From positions 62,001-126,000 of the forward strand of contig JAGKWO010000002.1 in assembly GCA_021151835.1 (NCBI GenBank): a stretch of DNA of 64,000 bases, given 5' to 3'. Under the pieces are notes generated by a model. That model saw only the letters and a list, made by a program, of their open reading frames with translations, had not been told where the DNA came from and did no database searches. Positions 28,159 through 35,983 of this stretch are shown here, piece by piece; position 1 is the first letter of the stretch; each line of letters begins with the position of its first letter. This DNA comes from Gammaproteobacteria bacterium (GTDB taxonomy: Bacteria > Pseudomonadota > Gammaproteobacteria > Pseudomonadales > Cellvibrionaceae). The translations under genes were made by a program, and so were the position numbers.

Positions 28159-29469
28159 ATGCAGCATTCCCCCCGACACCGTTTGTACTTTGACATTATC
28201 CTCGGCTTTATGGTGATCATTACCATTTTTGCCGTCACCGGCCAGGAGCAAATCCTTGAACAACGCTATGCCATAGACAACCATTCAGGCCTCAGCCTTA
28301 ACGTGTATGACGATAAAGAGACTGGCGGCAACTCCAGTGTTTATCTCGATAATCCCGGCACGATGGAATGGCATTGCATCCTGCGCGATAGCTACGATTT
28401 TCCCTTTTGTGGATTTGAAGTTTTATTCGATCCGGGGCGCACGCGGGGAATAGATTTCAGCCATTACGAAAAAGTTCGCATCTGGCTGGATTACACCGGC
28501 CCCAGCCAGACATTGCGCGTTTACCTGCGCAACTTTGATCCGCAATACAGCAAAAAGGAAATTCGCCAGAGCACCAAATACAACCAGGTCGAATTTAATG
28601 TAAACATGCTCAATGGTGTGGCCGAATTTTCCCTGCGCGATTTTTTTGTCGCCAACTGGTGGGTGTTTGACAATAACATCCCGCCACACCTGAGCCGCCC
28701 GCAATTCGATAACATCACTATTTTTGAAGTGCAAACCGGATCGGGTCGCCCGCTCGGCGAACACCATTTCCGCTTGCGTAAAGTGGAGTTTATCGGGCAG
28801 GCACTTAGCACTGCCGATTGGTATCTCACCATTATGGTGATCTGGTTATTTATTATTTTATGTTTCCTCGCCTATCGTATTATTTCGCTCAAAGACGAGG
28901 TGGTTGTGCAACGTAAACGCGAATCCGAACTGCTGGAAATTAATGAACTCCTGGATACCCGCAGTAAGGCATTGGAACTGAAAGCGAAGAAAGACCCGTT
29001 AACAGGTGCCTTCAATCGCCTCGGGCTGGAAGAAGCATTCAGCCTCGGCCTTTATGAGTGGCGCAATAACAAAAAACCATTGTCGCTGGTAATGATGGAT
29101 ATCGACCATTTCAAAAAAATCAATGACACCTATGGTCACGATATTGGCGATTTAATCCTGAGCAAATTATCCGATCTTATTCACCAGCACATTCGCGCAC
29201 AGGATTTGCTTGCGCGCTGGGGCGGCGAAGAATTTGTATTGGTCTGCCGTGATACCGATATCGATAACGCGTTTGCACTGGCAGAAAAATTACGTGGCCT
29301 TATCGCGGCGCAGGAATTTCATAAAAATATTCAAATCACCGCCAGTTTCGGCGTTGCCATGCTCAACACCAATGAAAACCTGGAGCAATTATTTAAAGCA
29401 GCAGATACCGCACTTTATGAGGCCAAGGCAAGTGGTCGTGATCGGGTAATTGCTGCAAAAAATACTTGA
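28159..29469 (+). CDS. Membrane diguanylate cyclase with a periplasmic beta-sandwich-like sensor
   Basis: Protein of 436 aa. Helix one (about 10-28) and helix two (about 217-237) bracket a periplasmic domain of about 190 residues rich in beta-strand patterns (YEKVRIWLDYTGPSQTLRVYL), resembling CIA30/galactose-binding-like folds. A coiled linker leads to a GGDEF domain (about 280-436) with RWGGEEF at 353-359. The I-site RAQD lies five residues before GGEEF, so product inhibition is likely. The cyclase looks active; the ligand is unknown. The next gene, convergent and three bases away, encodes a VanZ-like protein with a similar C-terminal domain. Confidence 0.92.
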   Translation: MQHSPRHRLYFDIILGFMVIITIFAVTGQEQILEQRYAIDNHSGLSLNVYDDKETGGNSSVYLDNPGTMEWHCILRDSYDFPFCGFEVLFDPGRTRGIDFSHYEKVRIWLDYTGPSQTLRVYLRNFDPQYSKKEIRQSTKYNQVEFNVNMLNGVAEFSLRDFFVANWWVFDNNIPPHLSRPQFDNITIFEVQTGSGRPLGEHHFRLRKVEFIGQALSTADWYLTIMVIWLFIILCFLAYRIISLKDEVVVQRKRESELLEINELLDTRSKALELKAKKDPLTGAFNRLGLEEAFSLGLYEWRNNKKPLSLVMMDIDHFKKINDTYGHDIGDLILSKLSDLIHQHIRAQDLLARWGGEEFVLVCRDTDIDNAFALAEKLRGLIAAQEFHKNIQITASFGVAMLNTNENLEQLFKAADTALYEAKASGRDRVIAAKNT

Positions 29470-29472
29470 TTG

Positions 29473-30396
29473 TTATTCCAGCCGCAGATTATCAATGTAA
29501 ATAAGCCTGGGGTGGTCCAGGCTTATTGATATCAATTCAAGGCAGCTGATTTCATTCATCTGCATTACACGACCGACAGGCGCTGTCCGGATTTCCTCGA
29601 TGGGTATGCGCACAAAATTCCAGCCTGGTGTCAGGTTAATGCGGCGGTTAAACCGGTCATCCAGCGCATTGCGCCCCAGGTCATGTTGGAAATCGGCAAT
29701 TTTCAATGTCACATCAAATGATTGCGCTTCAGCATTATAAATATCCAGCGCAAAATCATGGTAGCGGCTCCAATCGCCATAAGGGCTAATCCATTTAACC
29801 ACAGAATATTTTGCTGTACCCAGTTGCACTGCCAATGAAAAATGGCCATGGGAAACATGGTCCCTGGCCTGTTTCTTCATTGCCTGCAATTGAAAGCCTG
29901 TTACCTGCTGTATTTCATAATCGTTTTCAAAACTGTTTATCAAGGGAAACTGGTTGCGCATACGCAGATCGCTGTAGGCAGCATTTACTGTAAACCAGAA
30001 TGAAGGCATCACCAGCAACAGGCTGGCTGCACGCAGACACACTACCAGGCTGCGTTTTACCGCCAGTTTTTGCCCCCAGAATAATGCCAACCACACACCG
30101 CACAAATTATGGAAAATATCATCCCAGCTTGAATCCCTACCGACAAAATGTTGCAAAATCTCGATACCGATACCAACGCAAAAAACACCGGCACTCAACC
30201 ATAACCATGCACGCCATGAAGCCAGGGGGAAAAATTGCAATGCCAATAAAGTCGCACCGCTGAAAAAAATAATGTGGCCCAGGTTCCATAAATGATTGAA
30301 CCATAAGGGCGATACCGCGCTTGGCCCACCGATAAAAAAAAATGGGCAAGCAACTATCAACGCCAGCGCCAACCCGTTAATGAATTTATTTCTCAA
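29473..30396 (-). CDS. VanZ-like membrane protein with C-terminal beta-sandwich-like domain
   Basis: About 307 aa. The N-terminal part has four to five membrane helices with VanZ-family marks: NLGHIIFFSG, then GIEILQHFVGRDSSWDDIFHN with conserved E, Q, R and D-N. Residues about 150-307 form a beta-rich extracytoplasmic domain ending RLIYIDNLRLE, typical of carbohydrate-binding-like folds. The best start is TTG at 30394-30396 with GGAG six bases upstream; in-frame ATG codons at 30441, 30474 and 30525 lack ribosome sites. VanZ proteins are linked to glycopeptide resistance or envelope stress, but most, like this one, have unknown function. Confidence 0.75.
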   Translation of the reverse strand: MRNKFINGLALALIVACPFFFIGGPSAVSPLWFNHLWNLGHIIFFSGATLLALQFFPLASWRAWLWLSAGVFCVGIGIEILQHFVGRDSSWDDIFHNLCGVWLALFWGQKLAVKRSLVVCLRAASLLLVMPSFWFTVNAAYSDLRMRNQFPLINSFENDYEIQQVTGFQLQAMKKQARDHVSHGHFSLAVQLGTAKYSVVKWISPYGDWSRYHDFALDIYNAEAQSFDVTLKIADFQHDLGRNALDDRFNRRINLTPGWNFVRIPIEEIRTAPVGRVMQMNEISCLELISISLDHPRLIYIDNLRLE

Positions 30397-30591
30397 ACAT
30401 CCACTCCAATCAGAATAATCGGGCGTCACATACAGGCTCATAAAACAAATTATTACAAAACTCTGGCGTTTCATTTGCCAATCGGTAATGACTAAATACA
30501 CCCGGGGTTTAGTATGGAATTGCATTCATGAGGTAGCAGAATGCAAACAATGATGTTTAATGAACAACACGCCGCTAACAGGAATTTAACC

Positions 30592-31371
30592 ATGAGCTAT
30601 CTACAATCGTTGACCCAACGTAAACTGAACCCTACCCTCAAAGCGGGCATTGCCCTGCTCGCATTTTTTGCAATTGCCACAAGCGCATACGCGCAAACCA
30701 TTATTAAACCGGAACAATCAGGTACCACCTATATCGTAAAGCCCGATTATCGAAAATGTGCATTTCCGCTGTGCGGTGGCTGGTATTTAACGCCGGTTAA
30801 TCAATACTCACTTTATCTTCAAACTGAACCAGAAGCCTACGACATAGCCAGTTTATTACCAAACACGATCTACGTAGCTTATATTAACTACAAACGTTTG
30901 GGCCTGAATGAAAAACAAATTGCAGAACTGGAAACTGCCATTCGCAATGACCAGGCTTTATTGCGTGGGACCCTGACTACAACCCCATCATCGACCACCA
31001 AACCAGCGCCGCGTACACAAACCCTGGTTGCTAATGGAGCATGGGTCGGCGCTAACAAAAATACACCCGTGGGACCTTACCTGAACATCACCAGCACCGG
31101 CATCGTGTGTATCACAACACCCTGCCCTTACTTTAAGGCCAACATTATCAATAGCGATTACAGCAGCGAGTTCCATGATTTTTCATTGGAAAAAGCCGCC
31201 CTGGATCGCGAACAGGAAGCACAGGCCTGGCAAGCACTTTCTACTACCGGGCTGGTAATTACCGGTACCAAATATGAAACCACAGGCTTTAGCGAAACCG
31301 GTGCAGAACCCGGCAAAGGAGTCGGGATTGCAGCGACAAAAGTATTTTTTGCTTTTCCGGTAAAAAAATAA
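30592..31371 (+). CDS. Secreted DUF6748-type protein
   Basis: Exported protein of 259 aa of unknown function. A signal peptide ends at SAYAQ near residue 35. The next part holds the motif PDYRKCAFPLCGGWYL followed by PVNQ, the mark of DUF6748, in which two Cys could form a disulfide. A second domain from about residue 150 has a further Cys pair in GIVCITTPCPYF, and seems to repeat the theme of a short Cys-x(5)-Cys loop. The start is ATG at 30592 with AGGAA eight bases upstream; the frame is open to 30541. No co-transcribed neighbour; a terminator follows. Confidence 0.75.
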   Translation: MSYLQSLTQRKLNPTLKAGIALLAFFAIATSAYAQTIIKPEQSGTTYIVKPDYRKCAFPLCGGWYLTPVNQYSLYLQTEPEAYDIASLLPNTIYVAYINYKRLGLNEKQIAELETAIRNDQALLRGTLTTTPSSTTKPAPRTQTLVANGAWVGANKNTPVGPYLNITSTGIVCITTPCPYFKANIINSDYSSEFHDFSLEKAALDREQEAQAWQALSTTGLVITGTKYETTGFSETGAEPGKGVGIAATKVFFAFPVKK

Positions 31372-31382
31372 TTTTCTTGTGC

Positions 31383-31415
31383 AAAAAAAATCCCGGTACA
31401 AACCGGGATTTTTTT
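31383..31415. terminator. Bidirectional terminator between the DUF6748 gene and dgt
   Basis: AAATCCCGGT (31388-31397) pairs with ACCGGGATTT (31402-31411) around ACAA. An A run precedes and a T run follows. The T run reaches the dgt stop codon at 31415-31417. Confidence 0.92.
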
Positions 31416-32782
31416 CAATACTGCGAATGCCCCATTCCATTGAATTGTTTGGCAAGATTAGTCGCATAGTTATCTGTCATACCGCTGATGTAATCAATCA
31501 CCGCCATCAGTGCAAGATATTTATAGTTCTGTTCCCGCTTGCTTACACCAGGATGGAAATTGTTTTCCCCGATCAACGCCATGACACGGTTATCTTTGTA
31601 CGTCATTTGCGAATGATCGCCCAGGGATGCGTAAACGGCAGAGCAAATAGTATTGAGTAAAGTACCAATTACTGCATAGGCACCGATCTCCAACTCAACC
31701 CGGCGCGAGTGATTGAAAATTTTGCGCTTGGCTAAATCTTTCGCCGCTTGCACCGCATCGCGCACACGCGGATCACACAGGGAAATTAAATCGCCATCCA
31801 CCTCACCGTGCAGAAATGCATCCTGATGCTTGATAAATGCAGCCGTGCCGGAATTGATAAATGCATCAATCACTTTGCCACGCACTAATGCCGGTTTACG
31901 CCCGTCATTCACTTTCTTTAATAATCGCTCCAGGTCAGCCAGCTGCGCCGAATCGGCAATTACCGGATGCAACAATTCATAGATTTCATGCCAGTTCAGA
32001 ATCCCCATTTCCAAACCATCTTCCAGATCAATAATGCCGTAACAAAAATCGTCCGCGGCTTCCATTAAATACACCAATGGATGCCGGCAATACCAATTGC
32101 TACCACGTTCGATCAATCCGGTTTTTTGGGCAATCTCGTGAAAATAATTTAATTCCGATTGAAAAATTCCATACTTGGCATTCTTCGGGCGTTGTCCTAA
32201 CACAGTCGGCGATGAAGTCCAGGGATATTTTATCGATGACGCCAGGGTCGCATAAGTTAAACGCATGCCATCATGGTATTGATGGTATTCGGATGTGGTC
32301 AGTACGCGCAGCCCCTGGGCATTACCTTCAAACACCCGAATATCATCGCGCTCGGAAGGCGATAAATCGCGCAACAATTCCGCACCTTCTTTTTGGAACC
32401 AGTTACGGATTGCATCTTCACCGGTATGGCCGAAGGGCGGGTTGCCGATATCGTGGGCGAGGCAAGTTGCTTGCACAATATCGCCAATATCAGTTGGCAA
32501 AATAGGCTGTGGCAGATCGCCTTTATCCTTGAGTGCCTGCCCGACACGAATCCCCAGGGTGCGCCCCACGCACGCCACCTCAAGACTGTGCGTCATGCGG
32601 TTATGAATATGGTCATTGGTAGCAAGGGGATGTACCTGGGTTTTGCGGGCGAGACGGCGAAAAGCCCCCGAAAAAATAATTTTGTCGTGATCCGAGTGGA
32701 AGGGGGAGCGTCCTTCTTCGTGCTTTGCAGTGCGATTTCCCAATCGGTCCGCGCAGAGCAGTTGGTTCCAATTCATTGACAT
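31415..32782 (-). CDS. dgt: Deoxyguanosinetriphosphate triphosphohydrolase-like protein
   Basis: HD-domain dNTPase of 455 aa that splits dGTP (and related dNTPs) into deoxynucleoside and triphosphate. The opening FRRLARKTQVHPL and NRMTHSLEVACVGR give the first His ligand; LAHDIGNPPFGHTGE holds the HD pair and the conserved catalytic region. The length fits the bacterial type-1/2 dGTPase families (about 440-500 aa). It lies 38 bases after the porin gene on the same strand. Specificity for dGTP over other dNTPs is assumed from the family. Confidence 0.92.
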   Translation of the reverse strand: MSMNWNQLLCADRLGNRTAKHEEGRSPFHSDHDKIIFSGAFRRLARKTQVHPLATNDHIHNRMTHSLEVACVGRTLGIRVGQALKDKGDLPQPILPTDIGDIVQATCLAHDIGNPPFGHTGEDAIRNWFQKEGAELLRDLSPSERDDIRVFEGNAQGLRVLTTSEYHQYHDGMRLTYATLASSIKYPWTSSPTVLGQRPKNAKYGIFQSELNYFHEIAQKTGLIERGSNWYCRHPLVYLMEAADDFCYGIIDLEDGLEMGILNWHEIYELLHPVIADSAQLADLERLLKKVNDGRKPALVRGKVIDAFINSGTAAFIKHQDAFLHGEVDGDLISLCDPRVRDAVQAAKDLAKRKIFNHSRRVELEIGAYAVIGTLLNTICSAVYASLGDHSQMTYKDNRVMALIGENNFHPGVSKREQNYKYLALMAVIDYISGMTDNYATNLAKQFNGMGHSQY

Positions 32783-32820
32783 AGAACAATCTCACAAACA
32801 TTCGCTGGATATAGTGTTAT

Positions 32821-33735
32821 TTAAAAACGATAACTGCCGCCGACCAACACAGAACTGTCTTCATCCATGTCATTGTAAGCTGCCTGTACACTAATACTTT
32901 CACTAAAAAAATTTTTAATTCGCACCTGATTGGCTTCTACCGAATCACCAGCATCGTAATCAATTGCAGAATGCGCAATACCAAGGCTAAGGGTTTTAGT
33001 AAAATAATAATCGGCGCTTAATGAATATTTGGAGCGTGAAGCATCTGTGTCGAGTTCCTCATAACCCAGTTCGATATTCAATGCCTGCTCACCTGGTAAT
33101 AACCACACATATTTGCTTTGGATATTCCACTCATCACCAACATCCTGCCCTTCATGAAAGCTCGACCAAATCAACCAGCCCGTCATTGGAGTGATACCAA
33201 CGGACGCAATACCAACGTAATCCCATTCCCCTTTATCGCGATCAATAGTATAAGAATTCCCAGCCAGAATTATTTTATCGGCAGCTGAATTTTTTTGTGC
33301 AGCGACACCGAGACTCGCATAAAAAATGCTATCCGGAATGTAATACCCGATATTTAATAACACATCATCAGTTTTGTTTTCTTCGCGTTCAATCCAGTTT
33401 TCATCGCTAAGCGATTCTTCTGTATCGGTCCGTGTATAGAACAAGCTCACACCGCTGGCTTTACCCAGGAAGGCTGCTTCTGCCAACGGACCGCGATGGG
33501 TATCTACTCTCTTGAAATAACTGGTCCCACCCACAACCAGAGCCCAGCCATCAAAATCCTCGGCGGGTAATGTATCCCGTTGCAGCGGCGAATAAATGAT
33601 CGAGTTTTCGTATTGGTAGGAAGCATCGGCATTGGCGAAGCCGCAGGAAAATAATCCGGCAATAAACGCCATAGGAGACACGATAAAAGGAAAGCAATTT
33701 GATTTAGGCAAAGCACGATGATTTACAGCATTCAT
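32821..33735 (-). CDS. Putative outer-membrane porin (Porin_7-like)
   Basis: Beta-barrel protein of 304 aa. A signal peptide ends near residue 36 (GFANA-DAS). The rest alternates polar and hydrophobic residues in strand-size segments and ends in VGGSYRF with C-terminal Phe, the outer-membrane insertion signal. The pattern fits the gammaproteobacterial putative porin family. The ATG lies at 33733-33735. The cargo is unknown. It precedes dgt by 38 bases but is unlikely to be linked by function. The 5' region contains a perfect CTACCT/AGGTAG hairpin at 33791-33808. Confidence 0.75.
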   Translation of the reverse strand: MNAVNHRALPKSNCFPFIVSPMAFIAGLFSCGFANADASYQYENSIIYSPLQRDTLPAEDFDGWALVVGGTSYFKRVDTHRGPLAEAAFLGKASGVSLFYTRTDTEESLSDENWIEREENKTDDVLLNIGYYIPDSIFYASLGVAAQKNSAADKIILAGNSYTIDRDKGEWDYVGIASVGITPMTGWLIWSSFHEGQDVGDEWNIQSKYVWLLPGEQALNIELGYEELDTDASRSKYSLSADYYFTKTLSLGIAHSAIDYDAGDSVEANQVRIKNFFSESISVQAAYNDMDEDSSVLVGGSYRF

Positions 33736-33864
33736 TATGGATAAGTCCCTGTTTCAATTTTAAAGTGGTGACCGTTAGCGGTTCGCCACACTACCTGAGG
33801 AAAGGTAGCACGCCATTTATAGTCAACGGCATGTTATCTGTATTTAAAAAATGCCTCGCCATTA

Positions 33865-33881
33865 TGCACCAGTTTGTTTCA
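33865..33881. promoter_or_regulatory. NtrC-like binding site
   Basis: TGCACCAGTTTGTTTCA resembles the NtrC consensus TGCACCA-N3-TGGTGCA: the left half is exact and the right half matches five of seven. It is about 175 bases before the predicted start of transcription, a usual enhancer distance. Confidence 0.35.
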
Positions 33882-34014
33882 AATAAACTTTTTTAACGCA
33901 CAAATTCAGCGCATAAAAAGCATTAAAAATACTCCGTCTGCAGCTCATCCCTACGTCATTTAACCCATTGAATATCAAGCGATTTATGCTTGTTCCACTA
34001 ACGCATCCGTCACT

Positions 34015-34030
34015 TGGCATAGTTTCTGCT
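34015..34030 (+). promoter_or_regulatory. Sigma-54-like promoter of the urea-use operon
   Basis: TGGCATAGTTTCTGCT keeps GG (34016-34017), ten bases, then GC (34028-34029), and matches TGGCAc-N5-tTGCt at all but two consensus positions. Transcription would start near 34041, about 33 bases before the allophanate hydrolase ATG. Confidence 0.5.
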
Positions 34031-34032
34031 GA

Positions 34033-34046
34033 ATACAAACTTGTAT
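34033..34046. promoter_or_regulatory. Candidate GntR operator
   Basis: ATACAAACTTGTAT is a perfect 6-base inverted repeat with a 2-base spacer, followed by a further half-site ATTGTAT at 34052-34058. TTGTAT/ATACAA sites are common for FCD-type GntR proteins. It covers the predicted transcription start, suiting repression by the GntR encoded at 39718. Confidence 0.4.
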
Positions 34047-34073
34047 CCAAGATTGTATTTAACGGGAACCACA

Positions 34074-35888
34074 ATGACGCAGTCACCAAGTCAGACAACA
34101 ACCGGCTGGACAATTAACGAATGGCTGGATGCATATCGCACCGGGGAATTGGATGCGCGTGAGGCCTTACATAATCTACGCAACCAATTAAGCAGTACCG
34201 ATCCATCCTGGATTTATATTGTTTCTGCCGCAGAACTTGATGCGCAGTTAGACGCACTGGGTTTGGGTGCCCCTGGTATTGAAGCCAAAAATCTCCCGCT
34301 CTACGCCGTACCTTTTGCGGTGAAAGACAATATTGATGTTGCGGGCATTCCGACAACGGCCGCCTGCCCTGCCTTTACCTATATTCCCGAAAGCGATGCG
34401 ACCAGTGTTGCACGCTTGAAAGCCGCCGGGGCAATTGTGCTTGGCAAAACCAACCTCGATCAATTTGCTACCGGGCTTGTGGGCACGCGCTCACCCTATG
34501 GCGCAGTGCCCAATTCATTCAACGCCGAATATGTTTCCGGCGGTTCCAGTTCAGGTTCTGCAACAACCGTGGCCAATGGCCTGGTGCCTTTTAGCTTGGG
34601 AACCGATACCGCAGGATCTGGCCGCGTGCCCGCCGGCTTCAATAATATCGTTGGATTAAAACCGACCAAAGGCCGTTTCAGTACCAAAGGTGTTGTGCCT
34701 GCATGTCGCAGCCTGGATTGCGTTTCGATTTTTTCACTCACTGTTGCTGATGCGGAATTGATTGCATCGCTACTTGACGGTCTTGATGCGGCAGATGCTT
34801 ACTCGCGCAAAATGCCTGCGGCTGCCACTTATTTTTCTGCGTCACCACGCTTTGCAATCCCCGCCGCGCCCGATTGGTTTGGCGATGAAAAAACCCAAGC
34901 CGCATGGGACTTAACATTGGAAAAAATGCGCGCGCTCGACGTGGAATTAATTGAACTGGATTTCACACCCATGTTTGCACTCGCGCAATTGCTCTACGGT
35001 GGCCCATGGGTTGCCGAACGCCATGCAGCAATTGGCGATTTTATGAAAGACCATGCGGGTGAAATGAATGACGTCGTGCGCACTATCGTTGAAAAAGCTG
35101 TTAATTTTTCAGCGACTGATAGTTTCCTTGCCGAATACCAGCGTGCAGAGTTCGCGCGCACCATCCAAACGGTAATGAGTGGTTTTGACGCGCTATTGGT
35201 TCCAACATCACCACGCCACCCGACCATTGCCGCTGTTAATGCGGACCCGATTACAGTGAATAGCCAGCTTGGTACTTACACCAATTTTGTAAACCTGGCT
35301 GACTGCTCCGCGCTGGCGTTACCGGCAGTAATGCGTGCGGATGGATTGCCCTTCGGTATCACCCTGATTGCACCGGCATGGCAAGACGCTGCACTCGCCG
35401 CGTTCGGAAAAAAATGGCATGCCGCTACGCAATTGCCACTGGGCGCACTGAAGAAAAAGCAATCCGGGTTTGTTCCCTCCACTGAATCGCCCAAAGGTTA
35501 TGTGCGCCTCGCTGTTGTTGGTGCCCACTTGACGGGAATGCCGCTCAATGTGCAATTGCAAGAACGCAAAGCACTCTTTGTAGAGAGCACATTCACTGCA
35601 AAAAATTATCGTTTATTCGCCCTGCCCAATACCACACCACCAAAACCCGGCCTGATTCGCACTGAAAGCGAGGGTGCAGAAATTATTGTGGAATTATGGG
35701 ATGTACCCGTGCAGCACTTCGGCAGTTTTGTCGCACTTATCCCTGCGCCCCTGGGTATAGGCACACTCACGTTAAAAGATGACCGCGAAGTAAAAGGTTT
35801 TATTTGCGAAGGCGCTGCCGTGAATGGTGCGAAAGATATTACGCATCTGGGCGGATGGCGGGCTTATATCAAATCACTACAAAAATAA
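34074..35888 (+). CDS. atzF: Allophanate hydrolase
   Basis: Splits allophanate into two ammonia and two CO2, the second half of the urea amidolyase route. The 604-aa protein has an N-terminal amidase-signature domain (about 1-460) with K84 in FAVKDNID, cis-Ser S158 in GGSSSGS and nucleophile S182 in GTDTAGSGRVPA, and a C-terminal AtzF domain (about 480-604) typical of full-length enzymes. The start is ATG at 34074 with GGGAA seven bases upstream; an in-frame TTG at 34041 lies at the predicted transcription start. It heads the urea operon and precedes the carboxylase. Confidence 0.95.
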   Translation: MTQSPSQTTTGWTINEWLDAYRTGELDAREALHNLRNQLSSTDPSWIYIVSAAELDAQLDALGLGAPGIEAKNLPLYAVPFAVKDNIDVAGIPTTAACPAFTYIPESDATSVARLKAAGAIVLGKTNLDQFATGLVGTRSPYGAVPNSFNAEYVSGGSSSGSATTVANGLVPFSLGTDTAGSGRVPAGFNNIVGLKPTKGRFSTKGVVPACRSLDCVSIFSLTVADAELIASLLDGLDAADAYSRKMPAAATYFSASPRFAIPAAPDWFGDEKTQAAWDLTLEKMRALDVELIELDFTPMFALAQLLYGGPWVAERHAAIGDFMKDHAGEMNDVVRTIVEKAVNFSATDSFLAEYQRAEFARTIQTVMSGFDALLVPTSPRHPTIAAVNADPITVNSQLGTYTNFVNLADCSALALPAVMRADGLPFGITLIAPAWQDAALAAFGKKWHAATQLPLGALKKKQSGFVPSTESPKGYVRLAVVGAHLTGMPLNVQLQERKALFVESTFTAKNYRLFALPNTTPPKPGLIRTESEGAEIIVELWDVPVQHFGSFVALIPAPLGIGTLTLKDDREVKGFICEGAAVNGAKDITHLGGWRAYIKSLQK

Positions 35889-35891
35889 CGT

Positions 35892-35956
35892 GTAGGTTGG
35901 GCAGCAATGCCCAACAAAGCATTACAAGAAACGTTGGGCATGGCTGCCCAACCTAC
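35892..35956. repeat. REP/BIME copy 1, between atzF and the urea carboxylase gene
   Basis: Two head-to-head 24-base REP units. Unit one (35892-35915) has the foot GTAG and a hairpin GTTGGGC/GCCCAAC with loop AGCAAT. Unit two (35933-35956) is the inverse, with one base difference. The 17-base linker is unique. The GTAG foot and hairpin are the known form of repeats mobilised by RAYT (TnpA-REP) proteins. It starts three bases after the atzF stop codon. Confidence 0.9.
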
Positions 35957-35983
35957 ACAAAAAATTACAGCCGGAGAAGAATC

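Larger units (their letters stand above)
33736..34073. other. Divergent control region of the porin and the urea-use operon
   Basis: 338 bases. On the left are small hairpins in the porin leader, such as CTACCT/AGGTAG at 33791-33808. On the right are an NtrC-like site (33865-33881), a -24/-12 promoter (34015-34030) and a palindrome (34033-34046), listed separately. No coding sequence seen. Confidence 0.6.

Noticed and set aside
33736..34073. Guanidine-I (ykkC) riboswitch before the carboxylase operon
   Set aside because: No ACGR-type conserved loops are visible; the region instead fits a promoter with a short leader.
35804..35983. Longer N-terminus of the urea carboxylase overlapping atzF
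   Set aside because: The extra 60 residues are not biotin-carboxylase-like and run through a REP element; ATG 35984 has a ribosome site and begins the conserved LKTVLIANRGEIA.
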